Source of the DNA: Agelaius tricolor
Lineage: Eukaryota; Chordata; Aves; Passeriformes; Icteridae
DNA length: 64,000 nucleotides
Assembly (NCBI GenBank): GCA_023055355.1
Contig: JALJCS010000004.1
Span: 21,953,744 to 22,017,743 of the forward strand
Reading direction: 5' to 3'
A model generated the notes under the pieces. The model ran no database searches. It was not told the origin of the DNA and saw only the letters and a program-made list of their open reading frames with translations. A program made the position numbers and the translations under genes. Shown here in pieces: positions 1-20,315 of the stretch (position 1 is the first letter of the stretch; the number at the start of each line of letters is the position of its first letter).

Positions 1-5951
<5,951 letters not shown>

Positions 5952-6875
5952 ATTTTACATTAATATAATACAGCTAAGGGCTATATTCAAAATTTCAGTT
6001 AGTGACAGCTTTCCATAATGCCCCTGGGCCCATCTGTTGGCAGCTGCCTTCATATCCTCATTTAGCGTTTTCATTACAGACTTGTCAGGTTCTTAAGTTC
6101 CCTTTACATACTTAAATTGCCATTTTAGTTGCCAGCTTATACAGTCACCTCTCAATAACCAAAAAGAAGCTTTATTTTAATTACATTGACTTCTATCTCA
6201 TTTATTACATTTTATAAGACAGGGTCACATTAAGTTTCATTGTCCTTAACCTTTCAATCATGACACTAAAACTGATGATATTGAAAGAAAACCTTTTTGA
6301 ATATACTCCTTAGTGAATCAATCTCTTCTAACCAATGCCTATACAAGCAATGTTTATGCTGGGGTTTCAGTTTTTGTTTGTTTTTCTGTTTGTTTGTTTT
6401 TTATATTTTTATGTGTTTAAGATATTTTGGTAAGTTTTTAGTAAAAGACAACTTATGATGTTATTTAAATGTACACATTGGTAAGAATAATGCAGAGGGG
6501 CATGCAGGGTGTTTTTAATGTTTTACCAATTATTTGTTTTTAAACTGTGGCTGGAGAATGAATTTAATGTAGCTCTATACAAAGGAATTGTGTTTGGGAA
6601 ACAGACAGAAAGTTCACTCAAGTTCTGTAGAGGCTGCCTGGGCGAGGTGAAATGACAGCAAGTATGCAAAAGAATTTCTGAAAGGCACAGTTCTATAGCT
6701 TGGGGAAGTGGGCAGAACTGAAATAATCCTTCCTCTTATCTATCAGGTTGTCTTCCACTTTATCAGTTCTGTAGAAAGTCTTTACAAGATAGTCCAAGTA
6801 CGTTTAGAGAAAGATTGAGTCTTCAGTCTAAATGTAGATTATTGTACATAACGGAAGACAATAATAGTAAGTAGC

Positions 6876-6925
6876 AAAAAAAAAAAAAAAAAAAAGCAAA
6901 AAGAAAAAAAAAAAAGCAAAAAAAG
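6876..6925 (+). repeat. A-rich low-complexity block
   Basis: A run of about 20 A followed by A-rich interrupted units (pattern GCAAAAAG). No target-site duplication or upstream LINE/SINE body is evident, so I treat it as low-complexity sequence within the probable FRMD3 3' UTR rather than a retroposon tail. Confidence 0.85.
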
Positions 6926-8782
6926 GACCCAAAAATAAATCAGTAGGTGAGTGAGCTACTTTTTAAAATCATAAAGAAGATAAAAAGGTGAAAAAGGAAT
7001 AAATTTTTCATACTTCTTTTAAAAAGCAAAGCATTAGGCTGTACAGTTGATGTCAAAGTAATCTACTGGCTCACACTTAAAGGCTTAAACACTTTAAGAG
7101 ATGAATCTTCATGCTTGATGCCTTTTATGACTAATCTCTAAGACAACATATTTTCTGTGCATAGTAATATACTTCCTTTCACATATAGCACCATACTCAC
7201 CCTCATTCCTTGTTATTATGAGCCCAGTTACAAGATCTAATGCTGTTTTGTGTAACATGGATTTGTATATCTAAAAGTATTCCAATATAGCTTAGAGAAC
7301 ATATTTACGTAAAATCTTGTCAATGCTGAGAGCATTTGAAGGCCCTCAAATATACTACAGAGGTTGTATCTAAGACAAGAAAGTTTTTATCCCTTCTCTC
7401 CCACAATCTTAGTGCAGCCTTGTTTCATATTTAAATTAAGGAGCTTGAATTCTGGCTTCAGACTCTTTCTCCTGCTTAGACATTAATGAATTGGAAACAT
7501 ATTTGAGGCTATTTTATTAGATGTGCATTCTACACATTGTAACCACATGTCTAATTCCTACTAAATAAATTCCATTAGTTTCAGTATCAGGGAATCTCTT
7601 TTGCTTGGTTTTCTCTTGTAAGCCTTTGCAAGTGTCTAGTTTTAAAATGGCAATTTTCATAGAGGATTTTTCCTTCCCTTCTAATCTTCTCCAGTTTTTA
7701 ATAGACAGAACAGTTACAGGGCTTAGGAGTTCCTTTCCTCAGCTGAAAACTTTTGGATTACTCTTCATCTCCCCTCCAACAAAGGCTAAATTAAACAACA
7801 GTGTTTTTTATTGTCTTTGTTTGTCCTTTATAATCTGTTTCCCAGAAGAATCATTAATGATTAGTTATTTAATGCCTATTTCTTCCTGTGCTACTTGCAG
7901 CTAAATGATCCTTTCCCACAAGGTAATAATCATTCAGCCTAATAGAAATGGAGAGTGAACAAATGCAGACATTCAGTCTTAACTGGAAATTATTCATTTG
8001 CATTGTTGCTGAATATAGGGGTCAGAAAAGGTGTTTTCAGTGGTGAAGGCTGTGACAGCAGACATCCTGATGGACTGTGAAGACATGGTTCCATACAACC
8101 TCCTAGAAAGTCTGAGAGTCACTTAAAAAAAAAAGTTGGTTACAATAGATTTGTCCCTGTGCACCCCAGAAGGAGGAGTATTGTAATGCTTGATGTAACT
8201 CTTGTCAGAAAATAGCTCAGTTGCATCAGAACATAATCTCAAAAATTGTGCCAGTGCAGTGAGGTTTTATGCAGGGTTAGATGCAAGTGTGTGTGCACAT
8301 GTGCTTGCATTTACTAACCACATGTAGACATTCACACCTGGCTTTTTAATATTCTCACCTTTCCTTCCTGATATTCCCTGGTCTATCAAAGTAATTTAAC
8401 TAAGTCATGAAAGTGTTATAACTTAAAGGTCAGGACCATGTCATACACAGAAGGATGTGGTTGGACACATTAAGAGAGTGTAGCAGCTTTTTACTGGTAA
8501 AGATGACAGACTTGGACTATGGAGCATCTATAGGTGAAGTATTGTGTATTTCTGTCTGTGCTTGGATTATATTGTAAAATGTTATGTACTTGAAATCTAT
8601 TTTGTGGTTTGTCCAACATTTATAAACACAACTCTGGGAAGTATTAAAAATGGTTTTATTTCATGGAGTGTAAGGGGAAAATATACCTGTAACTTGAGCC
8701 TTATCTTTGTACAGTGAATTTCACATTTCTATATGTCAACATCCTGATTGTTTTGTATGTTGATATGATGGCAGGAATCCCT

Positions 8783-8788
8783 AATAAA
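8783..8788 (+). terminator. FRMD3: Candidate FRMD3 poly(A) signal AATAAA
   Basis: Canonical AATAAA about 2.83 kb after the stop codon, followed within 25-50 bases by a T/GT-rich stretch (TTTCTGTAGTTATGACAGTT), the usual layout of a cleavage site. Choice among several AATAAA hexamers is by context only. Confidence 0.45.
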
Positions 8789-11700
8789 ATTACACTGGAG
8801 AAAAGCTTTCTGTAGTTATGACAGTTTTTATGGGGAAAGATTTTCTATAAATAATACTTTTTGTCACGAAGTACTTGGAATATAATATAGTAGAGATTTC
8901 TTATGACTTTTACGATGTTTTCAATATGATTTTCTTTATTCATCAGCTGGTGAGACACTAAAAAGTACTTTAAAATAGGATGTTTTTAACATAGTTTCAG
9001 GCTCATTTACCAAGACACTGTTGGTTTGCCTGTTTGCTACATAAGAGTAAGTCAGATTCCTGAGATACAATTTTTGCCCACAGAGTGAAAACTGAGAGGC
9101 TGGTTTTACAGTCAGGCCATGGTAGTGGACACATGGCTATGAATTGTAGAGGCAGGTCTGGCTAGATTGTTATGTAGAAAAAGCTGTGTTTTCTTACATT
9201 TAGTTGGTTTGGAGCTCTGACAGAGCAAAAATATTTGGTAAGAAATATACAGTCTGCAATGAAGCGATTTATTATAATTCTGGGGAGCTAAGAGAAACAA
9301 AAGCTACTTCCTAAGCACATAAAACACTTAGATGAAGATATTACTGTACTGTATAGAAAGTGCCAAAATCTAAATAAATTCTGGCAATTTGAAATGTAAA
9401 AACCCAGTACTATATAGTATAGGTAGACCTATTAATTCAGTTAAAAGGATGTAGGTTGTAATACAGCCGTCAAAAGAGGTTTCCGTCCTGCTTTAACATA
9501 AGAATAAAATATATCCTCCTCAACATTGTTTGTATTCTGAAGTCCCACTATAATTTATGGAACTAGCATTTATAAAACAAAGTATTTTTACTTTGAGTAG
9601 AAACTCAGCACTTACCATAACTTCTTTCTGAATAATCACACACATTTCTCTAAAGCTACATTTCACTGAAATGTCATGCCAGAGGTGCATTTGAAGAAAT
9701 CATGCTGCATTTTTGGTGCTAATAGTCACTGTAGGTCCTTGACAACAGATGTTATTGACCAAACTGGAGATCACAAGAACTGGAAGGCAAGAAACTTCAC
9801 CTGGAAGTCAAGGTACATTTCTTAACATTTTGTTTGGTTGTGTAGGCTTTAGTTGTGTTTAAATCCCAAAGGAAGTAATTCTCTCTTCTGTTTGCATGGA
9901 TTTGCTGTGCATTTCCTTAAAGCTGTCATTTTATATGGAAAAAGACATATGTTTGGGACACTCTGTGAGGATTTCAGCTATCACAGCTGTTAAACACCAT
10001 ACTAAAAACTGATGCCAAAGTGTTATGTCTTTCATTCTGCCCCTTTACAAAGGTGGTTCCCTCATCAGCTTTATCCTCAGAAATCTGAGGGAGATGCTGT
10101 GACATTTAGAAGCTGTCTTGCTTGGAGTTTCTTTCTCTTAGGGCAGGTGATTGATCTCAGCCAGATGAACTCCCTGCAGAGATCCTATTTTACAAAGGTT
10201 CACAGCTTGCCCACAGATCTCATAGCTCACTCCTAAAAACATGGGCATTATTCGTCCCTGTAATGCTTAAGGGCAGTATGAATTTGTAGCTGTGGCACAG
10301 CTCATCACACACATCAGCTGCTATAACCAGCCACAGCTCGGTGCTTGTGTGTTACATTGAAGAACAATAAGGCAGTAATTTCTACTTCAGCATCGTATAG
10401 TGATGGAGTACTAAAACATAATTATAAAAATAAAAATTCAACAAGTGCTTGAAAAATTACTTTTTCTATTTATTTCATTCTGACCTTTCCCATATTAGCT
10501 TACTTTTATTTTCTCTGAAGAAATATTTGTTGAGCTCATGAGATGGCAGATACTTTGGAGAAGAAAAGTGGCTCCCTAGAATCTTCATCAGTATCATGAT
10601 AAACAAATATTACCTACTAATTGCTAGTTTGGTCATCATTGGTTTAAATGGACCAAAAGTCCAGGTGAAGTAGGTCACATTTCTTTGATTGAAGAATAAT
10701 TAAGTATATTCTTTGAATCTATTTAATTATATAAAAAGATTTAAATATATATTTAAATGTACAATAAGTATATAATTATACAGTAAGGATTTCTTTGATA
10801 GAAGAATGATTAAATATGACTGAATAGGGCACCTATTTCTAGAAAAAGCTGTAGAAAGAACAACATGGAAAGCATCTCATTTGTAATACTATGTATCTTA
10901 TGTCAAATTCATAATGAAAAGCCTAGTTCTAAATACATTTTAAAATATTTTCTGTGTTTCAGTATTATGCACATGAATAATTCCCTAAAGAGAAGTTTTG
11001 ATAGGGCTTCAGGTACTTTTGAATTAACTTCTAATGCAATGAACCTATCAACAGAAACTTAAATGTCATCTAATGTGGTTTTCTCAAATCTTCAGATTCT
11101 TATATATTCAGGTTCTTCTTCCCCAGGATAGAGCTGTATGCACACAATGACATACACTTTGGGTATGGGAAAAAATGACTTCTGCAAAACCAAAACCCAA
11201 ATAAAGGCTTCTGAGCACCAAGTTTGCTTAAATCTTCTTCTTGAGAGCTAAGTTAACAGATGTAATCCTCACTCAGAAGCTGTATAACCACTGGACATAG
11301 CCAACTCAGTAGCACAGTGACCATCACCACTGCTTTACTGGCTTTGCCTAGCTCATGGCGTCAGCCATTTCCCCCTGAGATCCTGATATGACCACAGAGA
11401 ACTGTAATAACAAAGGCAATGTAAGGAAATATCTCTGCTGCGCTAATGGGCATAAAGCCAAAATAAACATCAACTGGTAGTGAAAAATAGATTGAGTCAA
11501 TTTTGCTTCATAGCTGTCTAACCTGCTCTTGAAATTTCAACCTACTGTTAAGCCAGAGTAGCCACAGTAGCTGACTTGTATTTTCTTTGGACAGCTCACC
11601 AGAAATGTTACTTAGCGTATATTTGGGACCATTAATATATCCCCACAACTTTTGCCGTCACAGATGTATAGGACATCCTCTTCACTGGTTGCCCCTGCCC

Positions 11701-13308
11701 TTTCCTGCACACATTGTTTTCCCAAAAATTTCTTTTGGAATCTCAGAAATGAGATAAAACATCGCGTCTCTAAAGATCTGAAGTGCTATCGGTGCTCAGA
11801 GAAAGGACTCACCTTTTAATGTGTGAGCAGCCTTGTCATAGTGCCCCATGGCTGGGCTATTTTAAGTGCCCTTACAATAGCACAGCAGCCCTGTTTAATG
11901 TGGGAAGGAAGCTCAGAAGCTGAAAACAGAAACTCTACTGCCAGCCATGTACTCATGCCTTCCTCCTATGTTGTTCTTCCGATCAAAGTCTCCTTTGCTG
12001 GTCTGATTTGGCAATTACCCTCCACAAAGCTCCACCTGTCAAAATGTCATTTCCAAAGCCCCTCTTCTGCTTTCATCTCTCATGTGCAAATTTAGTACGT
12101 GCCCTGGATACACAAACAATTGTACCGAACTTCAGCATTGCCCCCGGGCTTCAAAACACGAACAGCTTAGCCCTGAATATGGTGTGCTGGACAACATGAC
12201 CAATTTTTTAGTCTGTAATAGTGTATAATATGTGCAAATTTTTATGACTTGCATTGCAGCAGTCACTTTGTTGTATTTGTTAAAAACCCGCAATTATAAA
12301 CAATTCTACTATAATAGCACCCTCAGAAACTTTATAAAACATCAGGACCCTTAAAAAACATCTGTTTCAAAGATTTTGGCTCTGCAGGTGTCACTGCTGC
12401 CTCTGAGTAACAGCTCTGGCTTTATGGTTGTACTTTGCATATTGATTTCTGGCGTTATCAGTACTCTCTTGGCAGGACAGCAAAAAGTGCATTTAGTAAA
12501 AATTGATCAGCAAAACTCTGAAATCACAAGATATTTCCCCCAAGAAGCTCTACTAATGCATCACAAAGTAGTAACCTAGAAAAAAGAATATAGCAAACCT
12601 AAAATTATGCAATCACTGTCAGTGTTAATAAAGTAGACCCCACATCTAGCTAAACATTTTAAAACTATAAAACCTCGATAATTATGGTATTTATATTGTC
12701 TTCAAAGATATACAAAGTAAGGAGTGTAATCCTATTTGCATATGCATTTATCCAAGCTCCCACATAGATGATAAAAAAAAAGTAGAAATGATAAAAACCA
12801 CAGTGGTGTCATCAGCTATAAACAGGGTGTTCTTCAGAGCTAGTTTTACTATGAGTTTCTTCATGTTTTCATTTTCCAAATCCTTCCTGTTTATGGTGTC
12901 TGGTGGATTTAACCTATTGGAAATGCTGTAATGAATCAGACAGGATCTAGTAATGTGGGAAAAGATGTTTTAAAGGTAATTACCACACCAGACTGAACTA
13001 AAATCAGCAAAGAGATTTGGAGGTCCTAAGTAAGTCTTAGCAGAATATCCCTGAGCCAGACACACTGGTCAAGGCTCAGGTAATTGGGATCTCCTGCACC
13101 TACTTAATTGCTGCCATGATAGAAATCAGAGTTAAAAGTGTAATTAACACCCCTAAATAAGAACTTGAAGTTCCTCTCCTCCCCCAAAACAACAAACCAT
13201 TTTGGTATAATTTAAAATGAAGTTAAATGTGAAACACATTTAACCCAAATATAACCAGCATCACCGGATGTCTTAAATTCTATTGTTTCTAATCAGTTTG
13301 TTGTTAAG

Positions 13309-13331
13309 ATGTATGTATGTATGTATGTATG
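13309..13331 (+). repeat. (ATGT)n microsatellite
   Basis: Nearly six perfect copies of a 4-base unit. Short and uninterrupted, so potentially length-polymorphic. Confidence 0.95.
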
Positions 13332-16144
13332 AAGATGCTAACTTATCATTCAACTATTATCTCTTTTTGTTCCTGTTCAGGCAAAAGGACTTACTACAGG
13401 TAATATAAAGATCAAAATGGAGGTAGATTCTACATGTTATTGTAAGCACTTGTTCCACTGAGTTGACTATAAAGAAGCAAGATATTTTATCTCTTTCTTT
13501 TCCATTTTTCTCAAAGTCATTATTGGGTTACATCACCTCAGATGTTTTAATGTATTATTATTCACATATTGTAATCACTTGCTTTGTTCCATCTAAAAAA
13601 CTTTTACCTGATGTCTTTAAAATAATTATGAAGCAATGGCACTGCAGTTATTTAATGCAATATTTTTAATACAATCACTATATTTAAGAACATAGTTTTA
13701 CATTTCTCTAAACGTATTTCTTAAGTTGTATTTTTTTAAAAAGTATATATGCCTAGTTGCTTCTAACAATTAAAGACAAAGTAGATGGGTATTGGTACCC
13801 GAGTTTTATGCATATGGAAACAGCACATTTCCAACAACTAAAGTGTAAGTGTTGCAACTCTAGTGGCAACTAAAGTGTAAAATACATTATAGGATTTTCA
13901 GAGAAAAGCTGTGAGCAGAGTATAAGAAAAAGCTCTATGAACCAAGGCTAATGCAACTTAAATAATGGGCTATAGCTGTTAGTTTATCTGAAACTTTTAA
14001 AGCAGTTATGATAACAAAATATTAATTATTAACGGCCTGAAATTTCAGGTTAACTAAGATTGAATTAATATGAAGAGATCTCCCTATCTTCTGGGTTGCT
14101 GGGGATCAGAAATCTGTACTTAACAATACAAATAACTTGTAAGAAGAATACAGAATACAAAATAACTTGAAAAGCGCTTGTCCTCATTAAAAATAAAACC
14201 ACTGTTCAAGAGTGTCCTCTTGTGGCACTGTAGAATAAGCCATATGAAGTTGTCTTATGTAGAAACACTTTCTTAACAACTAGATTCTGGAGTTGTTTGG
14301 GGTGTTCTGGTAGATGTTTTCGTTTGGTTAGTCAGTTGGAGTTCTTTAGGTTTTGTTTGGTTAGTTGTTTTTTTTTTTAAAATGATACTAAAAGAATATT
14401 TGCAAAAGTTTTTGAAAAGGTATTTATAATTTTAGGAATAAGTGTTTTAAGGTTGGTTGATCTGGGAACAAGCTTTTACACTGTTTCAGGAAGACACAAT
14501 GCCAAAGGTCTCCAGAAGTGTCCCTTCTTGGCCCCCCAAGGGGATGGGGGCTGGATGGAGCTGACAGAGCAGAGCCATCCTGAGCAGGGCTCTGCCATTC
14601 TTGGTTCCCCTGCAGGTCCATGAACATATGTATCTCCTGGTATTTGCCCAGTGTAGATATATAATAGAGTTGTGTCTGTAAGGCATAGTGCAACCTGCAT
14701 TTAGGTCCTGGGCTGAGTTGGTGTGGTTCTAATGACCCTCTCACTGGCACCATGCATTGCTCTGCAGGTCAAGCTTGCCTTTAGTCATGCCTCTCAACCC
14801 CACTTGGAAAAGTGTTTATCATGCCATCATGTTTAGCTGATGGTATCATGAATAAATGTGGCTAGCCCCAGCTTTGGTATTTACAGTTTAGTCAAATGGA
14901 ATGCCTTTAGTCACTTTTTCTGCTGCTTGTCCTCTGCTTTTGACTTTTCTCACCAAAGTCAAAGTAAAAACAGGTGATCTCTAATTTGCTGAAGGACTGC
15001 TGTAGTTCAGGTGTCCCAGAAGTTAACAGGGATATTGGGCAGGATCACAGAAGGTAAATCTGTCCATCTGGGGCTGATGGCCTCTGATGTGCATACACCT
15101 CACTAAAAGGTGTGTGCTCTAAAATGTCCTAATGCCTGTGCCTGCACTTCTGTGTGGGCAGCTTCTCCTGAGCACTGTGGAGCAGGATGGGAGACATCAA
15201 GAATCTGATACCATATTGAAAAATAGGTTAAAACAGTGCTGGAGAGTAGACACAAAAAAAGGGAATGGAAATGAAGCCAATAGAGTTGTGTAGTTGCTAA
15301 GGCATAAAATGCCAGGATGAAATATTTAATTTATAAGGGATTGTTTTTTCTCATGAGCAGTCAATTACTTAAGAAACAACAAGGTCTTGCAGTACTTTCA
15401 TGGAGCAGAATTTTTCACTGACAAGTTTGGCATGGAAAAACCCTGCCAGCACTGTTCATGGTCAGATGAATAGTGCCGGGGCTTCTGCTGAGTTTCACAA
15501 ACTGGTCAAAAACGGGAAATCATCACTTGTATCATTTTATCAAGCCCTTCTCCTGAATTTTATCAAAGAACTATCATTGATAAAATTGTTGTGGTGTCTG
15601 GTTAGTCCCTGAAAAATCTTTGTGGTTATACAAAAGAAAATTAGTTTCTAATACTTAGTTTGTAGAGAACAGGATGTACTCACAAAAGATAAATTATCTG
15701 AGACAGAGGCCTTTGGTTTTAGACTTCATTTAGCAAGAAAAATAAAACCAAGGATATTTGAGAATTACCCTTGGAGAAGGCAAGCAAGCAAAAACATGTG
15801 GGAGAAGTTTGCTTTGAAAATTAATGTGGGCTGATAACCTGAAAGCCAGGTTTTGAAGAAAAGTAATTATAAATAAGCTCAGTATAATTTTCTTAACTGC
15901 TCAGATGGTGTTTGTAAGATGAAGCTAGTTTCCATGTTCTTCGGTATTGTTTCTGTGTCCATATTATTTGTAAATTATTTGTTTTATCTTGCTTGTCATC
16001 AAACCCATGAGGCTAGGTTGCATTTCTTGCTGTGCTGGTTAAGATTTGGAGTCAGCTGTTTATTTCTTATTTTCCTTACCTCTAACAACTGAGAAAATTC
16101 TTATGAGCCTCAAATATAATGTTCAAATGGTAAAAATACAGAAA

Positions 16145-16162
16145 ATTATTATTATTATTATT
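16145..16162 (+). repeat. (ATT)6 microsatellite
   Basis: Six perfect ATT units in AT-rich intergenic DNA. Confidence 0.95.
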
Positions 16163-18997
16163 GTCTATATTGGAAGTGGAGAATAGAGATCAGCTGAGAA
16201 ACTTAGAAATAGTTAGGGAAAAAGCCTTAATATGTAGGGAATGTCAAGTCTTTGGGTTTTCAAAGGAAAATGTAGAAAGAAAACTTAGTTTGTGAATTAT
16301 GAGTAAGAAATTTTTTGAAAGGACCTCCAAGTAAGTTTTCTAACAAGGAAACCTGCTTTTCCTCACTGTCTCCTCTGTAATCTTTTTTTATTTCCTGTTA
16401 TATCCTACACAGCTTACTTATAGTTGTGGGTAGCAATCCTCATATCTGCAAAAACCATATTAGTAACATTTCATTTATTATAGATTTCATTTGGGGCCTA
16501 CTTTGTTATAGATATAATCATTTTCCCGTAAATATTAGAGGAATTCTCGCGTGTTTAACTATTGGGTGTCATTTGGACTTGGCTTTTCTTCTGACAGTCT
16601 TGTGGTGATCATGCTGCCTGCCCTGCTGGAACTGGATGGGCTGTGCAGACTGCTTGGATTCAGCCCAGTGGCTTTGTTGATGTGGATGTTGTTCCTGAGG
16701 CCAGCAGCTAGGCAAGCACCCTTTGTTAGAGCAGAGAATCAAAAGAGTAATAATATTTTTCTTGATTCCTTTTGATACCCGCATCCATGTGCCCCCTGGT
16801 CCATGAGCAGAATGCCAAAGGAGGAGGTGGAAGACCTTTGTCAGTAGTAAAGGGTGTCTAACATACCTTAAACCTAAAAAATGATATCACATGACTTTTG
16901 ACTTCTGACTTCTTTTTTGCTTTATATGAGTCAGCCTGCTTAGGCGAGTTACTTGGGCAAAGAAATAACATCATGGTGGGAGGAGAAATCCAGGAATATT
17001 CAGTCTTTCACCCATAATTCTTGATTATTTATATCAATTCACCTTAGTGGCTTTAAACCCTGTGAAAGCCTCATATTTTAAGGAATCTGGCTTGCATTGA
17101 AACTATAGGCTGTCAGTTTTGAGTTAGGAGAATTTGTCCCAAATCATCCTCTGAATGAATTTATTTTAATGATTATTTTAACTTGCAGAATTGATCTGTG
17201 AAAACACAAAATCGGTCTTGGACGTACTGTCAGTTCAATCCTCCCTTTCACTCTTCCCTTCTTATTCTTCATATTAAAATTGAGATCGATTAACTTATAA
17301 CATACTTTATTGCCTTTTTTTGCTAAAATAAAAAGTAGCAATAGGACTCTAAGGACTCAAATACTCAAGTAAAGTACTTTAAAATAGTATCAACTTGAAA
17401 GTGTCTACTTTCAAATGAGCACTCCAGTCTGAATGAGACATTGCCGAAGTTCCTTCATCTTAAGGGGAATTTATGATTACATAACTGAGCACTGAAAACT
17501 CTTTGATATTAACCCTTACAGTTCCTTATTGATTGCTTTCTGGAATAAAATTGTTGGCATTAAGCTGTAAGAGAGAGAAGAGGGCAGCTTTTTGTTTAAC
17601 CTAGGCTATTTATACATTTGAAGTTGAAAGTTGAAGTGAAGAATGGATGGGCCAGACTTCCTGCTATTTCCATTACTACTTCTTTTCCTTCAGTAAGATC
17701 CATACAAATCTAGATTTACAACAAAATATGTGCAATATCAACCTTATCTTGGCTTTTAATTTTAAATGGAAACATCAAATTCAAGTACATGATAATCCTT
17801 TTTGAATGACATCTTGATTGATAAATTTCATCTGACATGAAATTGTGTATTTCATGTGAATTAAGGCACTGCAGTACTCATTCAGGGGAGCTGAGCTAAT
17901 TTAGTATTTCTGAGCTTTCCAGACCCAGCTGGACCTGGGAAACAAACAAAACTGTAGATTTTGCATTCGACTACAAGCAATATTTTCACATATTTTAATC
18001 TCAATAAAGTCAGTATTTCTCTTTCAAGATTGTTGGGATTTCATGTAGCTTTAGCAGATCAAAAGAACTTTGCAGAGGTATATATGTCTATATCAGAGAG
18101 TTTGTTGACTATGTATCAGTTTAAAACCTTTCTTCCTATTTTTTTGACTGAGAACTTCACTCATTGGACCCTTGGAGTAGTACTCTGTGATTAAGAATTT
18201 TATTTTAAAATTAGATTTTATTGTTTTTTATTAAGCTTCACAGCTGATTTAGTGACTAAATATCAATTTTATCTAATACCCTATACTATGTTTCTGTTCC
18301 AAGACATTGTTTATGGAAATAGTTTCATCGTTTTGTTTCTGTTGTACCATTTAAATTTCTGATTTGATTTTCAAATCAAGCAATGTAAAGATTCTGTTTG
18401 ACTAGTAGAAAACATACAGTTTTGATACAAACTGGAATTTTGTGTATCATTGTATCTCACTTAAACATAATTGTCAGCATAGTTGTGGTTTGATTTGTGA
18501 TATATCAAAGTAGCAATAGCATACTGTGTAAAAGGCTTTGTAACCTATAAAATTGAATATCAGCTAGTTATTAATATTCATACATTCATACAACCAGAGC
18601 TTATTTATCAGGATTAAAAGTAAATAAAGAAAAAATGTTCTAGATGCTTAAGACAGTAAAGGAAAATTTCAATGATCTGTCTTACTTGCTATGAATACTT
18701 CAAATTTTGGTAACTTTTAAAAATGCAATGGAGCGAATGCAGTTGTGCATATACCCAATTCTAATTGCTTCTGAAAAAACCTTAATTTTCTCAATTATTT
18801 CATGTTAGGCATATAGTCTAACTGCAATAAAGGAATACAGTTCTTATGTCTTCATGTGGCATTCTCTGAACTCTCAATTTTGAGGGTTTTCTTTGTCTCC
18901 ATTAAAGAATTTCCTTTACTGGAGGCAGGATCAAATCTACACTCATTGCCATTACTGAACAGTAAACAGATCATACCTCCTGAATATGAGTATTCAG

Positions 18998-19105
18998 TGC
19001 CTTGGTTTAGTTGATGAGGATGTGTTAGGTCACAGGTTGGACTTGATGACCTCAAAGATCTTTTGCAGTCTAGTTCATTCTGTAATTCGGTGGGATTCTG
19101 TAATG
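18998..19105 (+). mobile_element. CR1 LINE 3'-end fragment, plus orientation
   Basis: The segment GGTTGGACTTGATGACCTCA followed by an AAAGATCTTTTGCAGTCTAG-like stretch and an ATTCTGTAAT-type tail is the standard 3' end of avian CR1, read on the plus strand. Only about 100 bases remain, which is the usual 5'-truncated form. This is the only CR1 piece in the window that I can place in plus orientation. Confidence 0.8.
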
Positions 19106-19227
19106 ACTGTTAAATACAAGTAATGCATTTTAATATGGCTGTTATTAATTGTGCTATAAATACACTTTGTCGCTGTTTTTCATGAAGTGGTAGGAAAAAT
19201 GGCATTGTGCTTAAAAATGTATTACTC

Positions 19228-19272
19228 AAAAAAAAACCCAAAAACCCCAAAACAAAAAAAACCCCAAAAAAT
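19228..19272 (+). repeat. A/C-rich low-complexity tract
   Basis: Runs of A broken by CCC and CCCC. It follows the CR1 tail at 19105 by about 120 bases and does not look part of it. Confidence 0.8.
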
Positions 19273-20115
19273 TTACTAGATTGATCTATTCCAGCACAAT
19301 CAATTTCTGCATTTGAAAGGTGTTATCCAACAGCACATAAAAGTCTCTTGTATAATTCTAATGTTAGCATTTCTATAGCCCGCTTGTACACAAATCATAT
19401 GCAGAAAAGCTTTTCTTGGGTGTTCACATGAGAAAACTGGTTTTAATGCATCACAATGTAATGAAGAACTATGAAACTGTGCTAAAATAAGTTATCTTAC
19501 AGTGGAGGAGAAGTTTTGCTTTTTCCTTATTAAAAGTAACATTCATAATGATTTGCATTAAATAAATGTGTTTGGTAATGTTAAGTGTTTTCACATTGTA
19601 TAGGAAGGAAATTTTTCGAAACAGTTAATCCTTGGAACAAAAGTGAATGGTCCAAGGACACACTCAGATAAGTCCAGAGTTGAATAGTCATCTTACCTAA
19701 ATGGAGAGCTGAAATCAAGGTTGGCTTACTTTTTTAACTTACATTTATTACAAGATATTTCTTATCTTTAAGGAATATTCTACCAAGGGCTTTAATTCTG
19801 GTTTTTAAAACTGCAGTGTCCTTAATCTTTACCTTTAGCTTAAATATTTTTCTGGTTTTAGTGTCTTGCCTTATGGAGTGTCCTGTGAATGATTTAGGTT
19901 GAATAAATCAAAGTACTGTTGTCAGAGCTTTGCTTTAATACATTCTTCAGCAAGGTGGTCGAATACAATGAATACATTCCTTCAATCCTTTAATGTTTCT
20001 CTCTCATTGAAGAATGTTCACAAATAAGACAAATCTGGTATTGTTAATATCCTCTAAACCTCCATAATGTCTGTGGTGTAATTTTTTTATTTAAAATGTT
20101 CAGAAATTCATAGCT

Positions 20116-20193
20116 TCTTTTTTTGCTTTGTTTTGGGTTTTTGTTTTGTTTTGTTTTTCTTTTTTGTGTTGTTTTATATTTTTTTTTTTTTAA
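20116..20193 (+). repeat. T-rich low-complexity tract
   Basis: Interrupted T runs with G interruptions (GTTTT-type units), about 120 bases left of a minus-strand CR1 3' end. Confidence 0.8.
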
Positions 20194-20315
20194 GTAGAGA
20201 AAGAAATATTTAAAACAGGCAATAGAAAAGTAACTATTAGAAAGCTTGTATTCTTAAGTAGAGGAGATTGTTTAGCATGGACCAGATAAGCCTTTACATG
20301 GGAGGTAAATTTAGT

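Larger units (their letters stand above)
5952..8810 (+). other. FRMD3: Probable FRMD3 3' untranslated region
   Basis: About 2.9 kb of AT-rich sequence after the FRMD3 stop codon. No usable coding frame is seen; the 99-codon frame at 7605-7904 has no splice context or recognisable similarity. An A-rich block lies at 6876-6925. The right end is set by the most convincing poly(A) signal, at 8783. The extent is inferred: an earlier AATAAA near 6935 or 7000, or a later one near 9503, could also be used. Confidence 0.5.
8811..18997. other. AT-rich intergenic stretch, no gene seen
   Basis: About 10 kb between the probable FRMD3 mRNA end and the first CR1 fragment. Contains short simple repeats at 13309-13331 and 16145-16162, a diverged local duplication near 10679-10822, and scattered frames under 110 codons (for example 11823-12199, 14424-14753 minus, 16551-16775) that look like chance. 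A slightly GC-richer patch at 14490-14760 was examined on both strands without a recognisable product. Confidence 0.6.
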
